A stretch of DNA of 24,273 bases, from IMG/VR virus record IMGVR_UViG_3300020202_000212, positions 1 through 24,273 of that record. The stretch is one strand, 5' to 3'. This DNA is from a virus. Numbering within the stretch: the stretch's first letter is position 1; each line of letters opens with the position of its first letter. Shown here in pieces: positions 18,880-24,273 of this stretch. The notes below the pieces were generated by a model. It did no database searches. It was not told the origin of the DNA and worked only from the letters and a program-made list of their open reading frames with translations. Made by a program: the position numbers and the translations under genes.

Positions 18880-18908
18880 ATACTACTACAGCTTCACGAG
18901 CCTGTCAA
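18880..18908 (-). promoter_or_regulatory. Sigma70-type promoter for the major capsid gene (TTGACA-N17-TAGTAT)
   Basis: A perfect TTGACA (18908-18903) is followed by exactly 17 bp and TAGTAT (18885-18880, four of six to TATAAT), followed by a C/T/G/C/A/G start region. The -35 lies just after the stop of the 30-aa membrane peptide. It is the best-formed promoter in the window and precedes the capsid gene, with a 5' leader of about 145 nt. Host RNA polymerase would be expected to read it. Confidence 0.75.
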
Positions 18909-18911
18909 GCC

Positions 18912-19004
18912 CTACCAGCGCAGGGTCCACAGACCCAACCACGCCAGCACAAGGGCGGGCCATACCAACAGCCCGGTCAAAAGGCCGGCGACGAACTGCT
19001 TCAC
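18912..19004 (-). CDS. 30-aa single-helix membrane peptide
   Basis: The GTG at 19004-19002 overlaps the TGA of the 92-aa gene as GTGA, the same junction style as at least four other genes here. The peptide reads MKQFVAGLLTGLLVWPALVL followed by AWLGLWTLRW: one continuous hydrophobic helix of about 24 residues with Lys at the start and Arg near the end. It could insert in the inner membrane. Very short membrane peptides in phages act as holins, anti-holins or inhibitors of host membrane proteins; nothing in the sequence chooses among these. It ends 4 nt before the capsid promoter's -35. No ribosome site stronger than a GAGCCGG is visible, so translation would rely on coupling. Confidence 0.6.
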   Translation of the reverse strand: MKQFVAGLLTGLLVWPALVLAWLGLWTLRW

Positions 19005-19279
19005 ACCGGCTCGAACGTGATCAGGGTCAGGTCCGTCGCGGCGGACAGCTTGACCGTCACGCCGCGCTCGAACAGCACTCCGCGCGGGAAGGTCTTCCCC
19101 GCCTGCGTCAGGCCAATGGCCGACACGTGCTTGATGTTGCTGCCGCCGGCCGTGGCGTCGTCCCGCAGGGTGACGGTGCCGGTGGTGGTCAGCTCTGGCG
19201 TGATGCTGTACACGAGGCAGCGGCGGGTGCAGACGACCTGCTCGTCCGTGTTGCCCGCCGTTCTGTAGCTCTGGATCAT
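19001..19279 (-). CDS. 92-aa beta-rich head-associated protein
   Basis: I place the start at ATG 19279-19277 (MIQSYRTAGNTDEQVVCTRR), overlapping the upstream TGA as ATGA; the frame upstream is antisense-like. The product continues CLVYSITPELTTTGTVTLRD, ATAGGSNIKHVSAIGLTQAG, KTFPRGVLFERGVTVKLSAA and TDLTLITFEPV, a pattern found in small phage proteins encoded near capsid genes that probably form a beta-sandwich subunit. Cys17 and Cys21 (CTRRC) form a CxxxC pair of unknown purpose. It probably is a minor head or decoration protein, but only context supports that. It is followed by a membrane peptide in a coupled GTGA junction. Confidence 0.76.
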   Translation of the reverse strand: MIQSYRTAGNTDEQVVCTRRCLVYSITPELTTTGTVTLRDDATAGGSNIKHVSAIGLTQAGKTFPRGVLFERGVTVKLSAATDLTLITFEPV

Positions 19280-19653
19280 GACTTCACCTTCGGTTCGACC
19301 GGCACGCAGCCGAGCATCGCCGACAGGTCCTGCGTCGGGTGCAGGGCGACCATGCACTCGTGGGGGATGCTCGGGTGCGACACGATCACGATCGGGCCCT
19401 CGCCGGCGCCCAGGTCGATCTTGTCGCCGGTGTCGACGACCTTCCAGCCCATCGGATTCAGGCCGGCGGCCTTCGACTCGCCGGTCTTGTCGGCGCGCAG
19501 CTGCGCCTGGAACTTCTGGGCGCGGGTCATCTTCTTGGCCTTCGCCTTCTCGGCGACCGGGGACGGCTTGGGTACGATCGGGCGGTCCTGGGCGACGGCG
19601 CTGGCGCCGAACGCGAGGGCGAGTGCTACGAGCGCTGCGCGGACGAGTTTCAT
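19276..19653 (-). CDS. 125-aa secreted (periplasmic) protein of unknown function
   Basis: The ATG at 19653-19651 overlaps the previous TGA as ATGA. The N-terminus MKLVRAALVALALAFGASAV followed by AQD is a textbook Sec signal peptide: two basic residues, a hydrophobic core of about 13 residues and an AVA cleavage site before Gln22. The mature protein begins with a Lys/Pro/Ala-rich linker (VPKPSPVAEKAKAKKMTRAQ) and ends in a small domain with VVDTGDKIDLGAGEGPIVIV, SHPSIPHECMVALHP and LGCVPVEPKVKS. Cys100 and Cys116 could pair in the periplasm. An exported protein between the scaffold and the capsid gene is unexpected for a head operon. Possible roles include host envelope modification or exclusion of other phages. 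No family is recognised. Confidence 0.78.
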   Translation of the reverse strand: MKLVRAALVALALAFGASAVAQDRPIVPKPSPVAEKAKAKKMTRAQKFQAQLRADKTGESKAAGLNPMGWKVVDTGDKIDLGAGEGPIVIVSHPSIPHECMVALHPTQDLSAMLGCVPVEPKVKS

Positions 19654-19754
19654 TTGCGTTTCTCCATTCGGAACTTCTTGGACGGCATGACTGCTTGGCC
19701 ACGAAGGCCGGCCGGCTTGGCGCCGGCGGGTTTCGGTTGTTTCTGCACCTTCAT
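19650..19754 (-). CDS. 34-aa very basic peptide with strong ribosome site
   Basis: ATG at 19754-19752 is preceded by AGGAGG with 6-nt spacing, one of the strongest ribosome sites in the window. Its TGA overlaps the next ATG as ATGA. The peptide (MKVQKQPKPAGAKPAGLRGQ, then AVMPSKKFRMEKRK) has about ten Lys/Arg and no acidic residue except one Glu. It may bind nucleic acid or the acidic N-terminus of the scaffold encoded just upstream. It may also mainly serve to couple translation of the secreted protein to the operon. No family is recognised. Confidence 0.68.
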   Translation of the reverse strand: MKVQKQPKPAGAKPAGLRGQAVMPSKKFRMEKRK

Positions 19755-19769
19755 GGCGGTCCTCCTGTC

Positions 19770-20750
19770 TTAGTCGCCGCGGAGCCGCTTCAGCTCCTTC
19801 GGGTCCAGCTTCTCGAACTCCTCGTCCGTCATCTTGGCGACGTTGCCCTCGAAGCCGCCGCCCTTGCTGTCGCTGGAGCGGCCCTTCTCCGCCGCGCCCG
19901 GCTGGCGCCGCTTGGCGTCCTGCGCCGCGCGGACGGCCTCCTCCTTGCGCTTCGCCTCCGCCTCGGCGGCCTTCGCCTTGGCCTCCGGCGACTCGTCCTC
20001 GTCGTCCTTCGGCTCCTCCTTCTTCGCCGGCGCGGCCGGGACGGCGAACTTCACCGCCTTCTTCAGGGCCTCGCTGGACGACAGGCCGGTGGCCTCGTAC
20101 GCCCCCTTCAGCTCCATGATCTGGTCCACGACCTCCTGGTCGTAGTCGTCATGGTCCGGGTTCATCACCGGGTGCGCCGCCTCGAGCCGCTCGACCAGCG
20201 AGTCGTACCGCACCCGCTCCACCGCCATAGCGGTGGCCTGCATCGACAGCTGCGTGGCCTCGGCGCGCGCCAGCGTCATCTGCTTCTCGCGGAGCTCCCG
20301 GCGCAGGACCTTCTTCTCCGCCGCGTTGTTGTCCGCGATGGCCTGGTCCAGCTTCTCCTCCAGCTCCTCGATCTCGGTGTTCAGCTTGGCGAGGTCTACG
20401 CCTACGTCCTTCGCCTTGAGCGCCGCCTCGGCCTCGGCCGCCTTCTTCTCGGCCGCCTCGCGCGCGGTGCGCTCCTTGTTCACCGCCTCCTTCATCCGGG
20501 CGTGCGGCACCATCTTGGCGGGCTTCTTCTCGCCCTTGTCATCGCCGTCGCCCTTCGCCTCGGGCTTCTTCTCGCCCTTGTCCCCGGCCTTGTCGTCCTC
20601 GTTCTCGGCCTCGGCCTCGTTGTCCTCGAGCTCGTCGTCAGCTGCCTCGAAGTCGTCGCCGCGGTCCTCTTTGCCACCGCCGTTGTCCGATCCATCGCCC
20701 TCGTTCTCGGAGAGGTACCCGTTGAAGCCTTGCAGATGTCTCAGAAGCAT
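19770..20750 (-). CDS. Capsid scaffolding protein
   Basis: The ATG at 20750 has GGAAAGGG 7-10 nt upstream. The 326-aa product has a scaffold layout. Residues about 15-75 are extremely acidic (Asp/Glu-rich, with GEKKPEAKGDGDDKGEKKPA). They are followed by KMVPHARMKEAVNKERTARE, a motif characteristic of phage scaffolds. A central coiled coil spans residues about 95-170 (AEKKAAEAEAALKAKDVGVD, LNTEIEELEEKLDQAIADNN, KKVLRRELREKQMTLARAEA). A helical domain with RYDSLVERLEAAHPVMNPDH follows, then a charged linker and a C-terminal helix (MTDEEFEKLDPKELKRLRGD) with the basic tip that usually touches the capsid protein. Its position between portal and capsid genes is standard. Scaffolds guide procapsid assembly and leave before or during DNA packaging. 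No protease domain is fused. Confidence 0.9.
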   Translation of the reverse strand: MLLRHLQGFNGYLSENEGDGSDNGGGKEDRGDDFEAADDELEDNEAEAENEDDKAGDKGEKKPEAKGDGDDKGEKKPAKMVPHARMKEAVNKERTAREAAEKKAAEAEAALKAKDVGVDLAKLNTEIEELEEKLDQAIADNNAAEKKVLRRELREKQMTLARAEATQLSMQATAMAVERVRYDSLVERLEAAHPVMNPDHDDYDQEVVDQIMELKGAYEATGLSSSEALKKAVKFAVPAAPAKKEEPKDDEDESPEAKAKAAEAEAKRKEEAVRAAQDAKRRQPGAAEKGRSSDSKGGGFEGNVAKMTDEEFEKLDPKELKRLRGD

Positions 20751-20753
20751 GTG

Positions 20754-20933
20754 TTACCCTTTCCTCTCTGTGATGCGGAGGTCCTGGCCGTCGTAGACGT
20801 AGACCTCGCGGTGACTGGTCGCCGGCAGGGTGAACCTGTCGCCGACCGAAGACGTTCCCGACGGGGTCACGTGCACCTTCTGGACCTCGACGGACTCAGG
20901 GCCGTAGTTTACCACAAGTACGCGCGTCGTCAC
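20754..20933 (-). CDS. 59-aa small beta protein between portal and scaffold genes
   Basis: The GTG at 20933-20931 overlaps the portal stop as GTGA, and the TAA ends 3 nt before the scaffold ATG, so the frame fills the gap exactly. The product reads MTTRVLVVNYGPESVEVQKV followed by HVTPSGTSSVGDRFTLPATS and HREVYVYDGQDLRITERKG: alternating strands (RVLVVNY, VEVQKVHV, REVYVYDG, DLRITER) suggesting one small beta sandwich or barrel. Codon use is like the neighbours. Short proteins at this place occur in related head operons, but I know of no function; head assembly or portal accessory is a guess. The TGGTAAACT in its first codons may be chance. Confidence 0.72.
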   Translation of the reverse strand: MTTRVLVVNYGPESVEVQKVHVTPSGTSSVGDRFTLPATSHREVYVYDGQDLRITERKG

Positions 20934-23140
20934 TGCTGCGCTCCCTGCTGCGGCTTGGCGCCGCCCTCGCCCGGCTTGCCGGCGCCCGGAGCGCCCCCGC
21001 CGTTCACCCCGGAGTTCATGGCGACCTCCTTCGGGTGCTTCTCGATGGCCGCGGCCTGCTTGACCTTGATGAGCGCCTCGGCCTGCTGGAGCATGCGCTT
21101 GTCGCGCGCCTCCTGCTGGCGCATCTGCTGCTCCAGCATGAACTTCTCGCGCTCCTGCTTCATCTCCTCGGCGTGCTTCTCGCGCATCATCTGCATCTCC
21201 TGCGCGTGCTTCTGCGCAGCCAGCTCCATCTCGTTGTCCGAGCCGCCGGCCTCCTTCGCCTTCACCGCGGCGGACGCCAGGGTATCCTGGACCTTCGAGC
21301 GCTTGTGCAGGGCCTCGGCCTCCTCGGACGAGACCTTCGCGCGGAGCTCGGCGACCGACAGCTGCTTCGCCAGCATGTCCGCCTTCGCCGACATCTGCGC
21401 CTCAGGCGACTGCGCCGCGGCCTCCATCTCTGCGATGATCTTCGTCTTGTCGACGAGGTTCGAGTTCTGGATCAGGAACTTGTCCGGCACCGGGATGCCG
21501 AGCTCGCGCAGCGCGACGCCCTGCTCGAACTGGCTCTCCTCCAGGGTCCGCTTCGCGGCCTGGCTGATGACGACCGTGTCGTACACGCCCAGCGACAGGT
21601 CGTGCAGGATCTCGCCGGTCCTCGGGTCGGGCCAGTTGATGCTCACGGCCTCGAGCTCGCCGGTCAGGTCGTCCCGGGTGATGTTCATGATGCGCGGGTC
21701 CGTGTAGTAGCGCTGGATGATGTCGAGCGCCACGCGGGCCAGCATGTGGTCGGTGCGGTCCAGGTTGTCCAGCGACGTGCGCAGCGTGACGTCGGACGAC
21801 TCCTTCTTCTCGCCGATCGCCTTGCCGGACACGTCCGCTCGGTCGAGGCCCATGACCGAGTCGCCCCGGCCCGAGATCGACTTGATGAAGTTCTCGGCCT
21901 TGAAGCTGATGCGATCGAGGCCCGTCGGGATCGCGTTCGGGGTGATCTTGACGACGTCCTTGTCGGGGTCGCCGTTGACCTCGAGGACCAGGCCGGTGCG
22001 GGCGCCGGACTGCTCCAGCTCTTCCATCGACATGTTCATCAGCACGTTGCTCCGCACCTTCCAGCCGGAGTTCGCCATCGTGTTGACGACGTGCAGCTCC
22101 TGGCTCAGGGTCTTGTTGAGCAGCTCCTGCGGGTCGAGCAGGTTCTCGACCACGCCGATCGTGGTGCCGTTCCGGAAGACCGGGAAGTACGGGACGATCG
22201 TGAAGTGGCGGTACGGGCTCCACTCGTCGTGGAGGACCAGGTCGTCGGCGGTGACGGTCCAGCGGATGCGCTTGCCGAGGTCCTCGGACACGATGAGGCC
22301 GGCGTCCGACGCCACCTTGGCGATCTCGTCGCGGGTCCAGGTGTCGGGGATGACGCGCTTCCGGCCGGTGCGCGGCTCGACGAAGTACTTCTGGCGGGTC
22401 ATGACGCGGTGCTGGCGCTCGATGACGCGGATGTTGCGCAGCTGGGCGCGCATCTCGTCCGTCACGTTCGCCGCGATGGCCGAGTTCCCGCCGAATCGGT
22501 CCTGGCCGGAGTCGATCGAGTCGAAGCCGTAGGCCCAGCTGGACTCGCCGCGGCCCTTCAGGGCCTCGGCGTCCTCGGGGCTGTAGTGCAGGGCGATGTC
22601 GTCCGCCGTCATCCAGCTCGTGTAAATGACGTCGTTCCACTCCTCGGGGTCGTACGAGGTCGCGTCGGGGTCGGGCAGGACGTTGCGCGGGTTCAGGCGG
22701 CGGATGACGATCTCGCCGGCGGTGTTCTGGTCGAAGTTGCCGAGCCGGATGTCGTAGTAGCCGCGGGACGTCACCACCCCGTCGGAGAACACGTCGGACC
22801 GGACCCAGTTGAGCTGGTTGCTGTCGCTGATGAAGCGGAAGAGCTTCGTCAGGACCTCGGCGTTGCCGCTGGGCGCGCCGTAGCGCGGCCGGAAGGAGAT
22901 CTCGGACCGGGTCTCGATCTGCTCGCCGGTGATCGACATCACCGTGATCAGGGTCTTGTTGATCGTGAGCGCGGGCCGGCGCGCGGCGGCGAGCTTGGCC
23001 TTGTCGGCCTCGTCCCACTGCTTCGCCGCCACGAAGTCCTCGCAGCGGACCGCCTTCGTCACGTACTCGTTGTGACCGGTGTCACGCGCGTAGACGTAGC
23101 GGAGCCACTGCTCGCGAGCTTTTTTCGTGTCTTGGGGCAT
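20930..23140 (-). CDS. Portal protein, P22-like
   Basis: The ATG at 23140 opens a 736-aa product, close to P22 gp1 (about 725 aa). The N-terminus (REQWLRYVYARDTGHNEYVT, then RCEDFVAAKQWDEADKAKLA, RRPALTINKTLITVMSITGE) is typical of P22-like portals ('QW...D...L...GRPALTIN...').The core continues SNQLNWVRSDVFSDGVVTSR, GYYDIRLG, RLNPRNVLPDPDATSYDPEE and WNDVIYTSWMTADDIALHY, the wing and stem; YFPVFRNGTTIGVVENLLDP and LLNKTLSQELHVVNTMANSG form the crown region. The C-terminal 170 residues are a Lys/Glu/Gln/Met helix (about 590-690) with a Gly/Pro tail, like the P22 barrel. A ring of twelve subunits would form the DNA gate. No Shine-Dalgarno precedes the ATG; instead a TATAAT ends 7 nt upstream, so the message may be leaderless. 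Confidence 0.93.
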   Translation of the reverse strand: MPQDTKKAREQWLRYVYARDTGHNEYVTKAVRCEDFVAAKQWDEADKAKLAAARRPALTINKTLITVMSITGEQIETRSEISFRPRYGAPSGNAEVLTKLFRFISDSNQLNWVRSDVFSDGVVTSRGYYDIRLGNFDQNTAGEIVIRRLNPRNVLPDPDATSYDPEEWNDVIYTSWMTADDIALHYSPEDAEALKGRGESSWAYGFDSIDSGQDRFGGNSAIAANVTDEMRAQLRNIRVIERQHRVMTRQKYFVEPRTGRKRVIPDTWTRDEIAKVASDAGLIVSEDLGKRIRWTVTADDLVLHDEWSPYRHFTIVPYFPVFRNGTTIGVVENLLDPQELLNKTLSQELHVVNTMANSGWKVRSNVLMNMSMEELEQSGARTGLVLEVNGDPDKDVVKITPNAIPTGLDRISFKAENFIKSISGRGDSVMGLDRADVSGKAIGEKKESSDVTLRTSLDNLDRTDHMLARVALDIIQRYYTDPRIMNITRDDLTGELEAVSINWPDPRTGEILHDLSLGVYDTVVISQAAKRTLEESQFEQGVALRELGIPVPDKFLIQNSNLVDKTKIIAEMEAAAQSPEAQMSAKADMLAKQLSVAELRAKVSSEEAEALHKRSKVQDTLASAAVKAKEAGGSDNEMELAAQKHAQEMQMMREKHAEEMKQEREKFMLEQQMRQQEARDKRMLQQAEALIKVKQAAAIEKHPKEVAMNSGVNGGGAPGAGKPGEGGAKPQQGAQQ

Positions 23141-23146
23141 CCGCTG

Positions 23147-23155
23147 ATTATATCA
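23147..23155 (-). promoter_or_regulatory. TGATATAAT, extended -10 placed for a leaderless portal message
   Basis: TG-A-TATAAT on the minus strand ends at 23147; the seventh base downstream is the A of the portal ATG (23140). With the usual -10 to start distance, transcription would begin on the start codon. No -35 is evident, and that position is taken by the palindrome arm. No ribosome site can be found between the hexamer and ATG. Confidence 0.5.
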
Positions 23156-23163
23156 CGACTGGA

Positions 23164-23191
23164 CGGGCGCGGCCTCCGGAGGCCGCGCCCG
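23164..23191. repeat. 28-bp perfect GC palindrome between the upstream gene and portal
   Basis: Positions 23164-23177 and 23178-23191 are perfect inverted copies (arm CGGGCGCGGCCTCC), with no loop. A TATAAT on the minus strand lies on each side (23206-23201 and 23152-23147). No T run follows on either strand, so it is not a normal intrinsic terminator. It could be an operator, an mRNA-end hairpin or a processing site. Confidence 0.85.
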
Positions 23192-23200
23192 CCTCGCGCC

Positions 23201-23206
23201 ATTATA
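23201..23206 (-). promoter_or_regulatory. TATAAT hexamer overlapping the upstream gene's stop
   Basis: A perfect TATAAT on the minus strand includes the TAA stop of the upstream gene. A transcript from it would begin just before the palindrome and so carry a 5' hairpin before the portal gene. No TG extension or -35 is visible. Confidence 0.3.
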
Positions 23207-24273
23207 CCGTTACGCCGGGCGCGTTGGACGCAAAGAGTGTAAGTGTCTCGAGCACGCCGTACGTCTTGCCGTCCAGCACGACCGACGCGGGAGCCAGGTA
23301 CACCGTCGGGTCGCCGGTGGCTTTGAAGACGACCACCGCCGAGCGCCCGTCCGTGTGCGTGCCGCGCGCCCACCAGCTGTGCGCCGGCTCGTACATGAAT
23401 ACGGGTAGCGAGGTCGTCGTCACGGCGCCTATGACTTCGGGCGCCGGCTGAGATCGCACAAGCGCGCCTGTCGAGTCGTACGCCCCCGGCGAAGAGCCGG
23501 AGCGCAGGTAGTAATCGCCAGAGCGAGAGAAGTCGTACGTGTCGGTGTACGAGGCGTAGGCGACGCCGGTGTCCGTGGCCGTAGCCACGTCCGACGCCAG
23601 GCGCACCAGCCCCGCGTTCCCGCTGCCCAGGCGGTACTTGGCGGACAGGCGGTTCAGCCCGGCGCCGCCCCACAGGGCGGCGCTGGTGAGTGCCGCGGAC
23701 TCGTCGACGCTCGCGGCGGTGGTGTACACCGTCTTCGTGTTGTACAGGCTCGAGGTCGGCGCCGGGCCGGTCAGGTCTGCGCCCCACAGCTCCACGCCGT
23801 CCTTCTCGAGCACGACGCGCGCGGTCTGCTGGCCGGTGGTCACGACCTCCCACGCCGAGGATGTCTCCGCGACCGTGAGCGGCACGGCCAGCCCGGTCCA
23901 CAGGCCGTAGCGCTCGTTCGTCGACCCGAAGCCGCCCGGGGTGTAGTTGCTGTCGCCGACGCCGGCCAGGAGGAGGCCGTTGTTCCCGCCGCTGCCCAGC
24001 GTGCCGAGGGTGGCGGGGTTCGCCGCGGGGAAGGTCACGACGCTGCGCAGCAGGTACACGGAGCCGTCGGTCGACACCCGCACCCCTTTGATACCCGACA
24101 CGTCCGTGCCGCTGTAGCGCGCGTCCGGGCCCACGACCTCGGGCGCCGTGTACTCCTCCGGGTCCGCGGTCTGCGGGTCGTTCTGGGCGCGCAGCCACAG
24201 GCGCTGGGTGTAGGCTCCCGAGCCGGACGCCACGAGCGTCTGCGCGCCAGTGGACAGGTCGGTGCGGTGCACG
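23202..24273 (-). CDS. Partial beta-rich appendage-like protein, start outside the window
   Basis: An open minus-strand frame enters from the right edge and ends with TAA at 23204-23202, giving about 356 residues. A GTG lies at 24272, but nothing marks it as the true start, and no ribosome site can be seen. The sequence is Ser/Thr/Gly/Ala/Val-rich with aromatic spots (YTQRLWLRAQNDPQTADPEE, GVRVSTDGSVYLLRSVVTFP, GLWTGLAVPLTVAETSSAW, TARVVLEKDGVELWGADLTG, YDFSRSGDYYLRSGSSPGAY, EPAHSWWARGTHTDGRSAVV), with no signal peptide, membrane helix or catalytic motif that I recognise. It looks like an exterior beta-sheet protein, for example part of a tail spike or decoration. A terminase would be more usual directly upstream of the portal, so either the order is different here or terminase lies further upstream. 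Confidence 0.75.
   Translation of the reverse strand, partial: VHRTDLSTGAQTLVASGSGAYTQRLWLRAQNDPQTADPEEYTAPEVVGPDARYSGTDVSGIKGVRVSTDGSVYLLRSVVTFPAANPATLGTLGSGGNNGLLLAGVGDSNYTPGGFGSTNERYGLWTGLAVPLTVAETSSAWEVVTTGQQTARVVLEKDGVELWGADLTGPAPTSSLYNTKTVYTTAASVDESAALTSAALWGGAGLNRLSAKYRLGSGNAGLVRLASDVATATDTGVAYASYTDTYDFSRSGDYYLRSGSSPGAYDSTGALVRSQPAPEVIGAVTTTSLPVFMYEPAHSWWARGTHTDGRSAVVVFKATGDPTVYLAPASVVLDGKTYGVLETLTLFASNAPGVTV

Noticed and set aside
19280-19702. Upstream extension of the 92-aa gene
   Set aside because: It overlaps the secreted 125-aa gene in a different frame and reads as Arg/Pro low complexity; ATG at 19279 gives an ATGA junction.
19278-21707. 809-codon plus-strand open frame
   Set aside because: It is antisense to the scaffold, portal C-terminus and small head genes, with low-complexity Arg/Leu/Ser translation typical of antisense GC-rich frames.
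23164-23191. The palindrome as an intrinsic terminator
   Set aside because: The hairpin would have no loop and no T run follows on either strand, so it does not match the Rho-independent form.
21035-23242. 735-codon plus-strand open frame over the portal gene
   Set aside because: Antisense shadow of the portal coding frame; its product is Leu/Arg/Val/Asp low complexity, and the portal on the minus strand is clearly real.

Overview
This window is about 24 kb of the virion-structure and lysis region of a tailed bacteriophage, most likely a short-tailed (podovirus-type) phage. The sequence is GC-rich, roughly two thirds G+C. Every gene I support lies on the minus strand, so transcription runs from the right edge (24273) to the left edge (1). 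Genes are packed with 1-4 nt stop/start overlaps, and GTG starts are common. A Gram-negative host is suggested by an Rz/Rz1-type spanin pair, an independent lipoprotein with a canonical lipobox, a Sec signal peptide and Shine-Dalgarno-led starts. I cannot name the host genus or the phage genus. No terminase, integrase, polymerase, tRNA or CRISPR array is visible.

In transcription order: (i) 24273-23202, the end of a beta-rich, appendage-like protein. (ii) 23206-23141, an unusual spacer with a 28-bp perfect palindrome between two TATAAT hexamers. (iii) 23140-17129, the head module: P22-like portal, a 59-aa protein, scaffold, five small genes (a basic 34-mer, a secreted 125-mer, a beta-rich 92-mer, a 30-aa membrane peptide and a 49-aa leader ORF), the N4-gp56-type major capsid protein, and a 156-aa probable decoration protein. 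A TTGACA-N17-TAGTAT promoter (18908-18880) precedes the capsid gene and a strong intrinsic terminator (17098-17069) follows the 156-aa gene, so the capsid genes look like an insulated high-output unit. (iv) 17046-10880, neck, tail and fibre genes: a 148-aa protein, the head-tail adaptor, beta-rich appendage proteins, a lipoprotein, a 448-aa protein made of about twenty 18-residue repeats, and a tail fibre followed by a 100-aa fibre-tip-like protein. (v) 10866-7723, accessory and lysis genes: a 50-aa protein, a two-helix membrane protein, an HslV/proteasome-like Ntn hydrolase, a DEDD exonuclease with a C-terminal zinc ribbon, a 65-aa protein, an M15-type endolysin, a zinc-ribbon miniprotein, a holin candidate and Rz/Rz1. 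(vi) 7726-1, more structural genes: a 403-aa probable tail protein, a 258-aa protein, a 390-aa repeat protein, a 615-aa coiled-coil protein, a 599-aa low-complexity protein, and the start of a protein that resembles the very large internal virion proteins of such phages.

The portal, scaffold and capsid genes build the procapsid. The adaptor, beta-rich, repeat and fibre genes build the neck, tail and host-recognition parts. The last genes probably encode proteins packaged for ejection. Endolysin, holin candidate and spanins release progeny. Several small ORFs, the promoters, and the start codons at 4541, 7726, 8028, 8227, 8674, 10081, 10866, 13982, 18874, 19004, 19279, 19754 and 20933 are my own readings of the sequence. 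No stretch longer than 300 bases lacks a gene.
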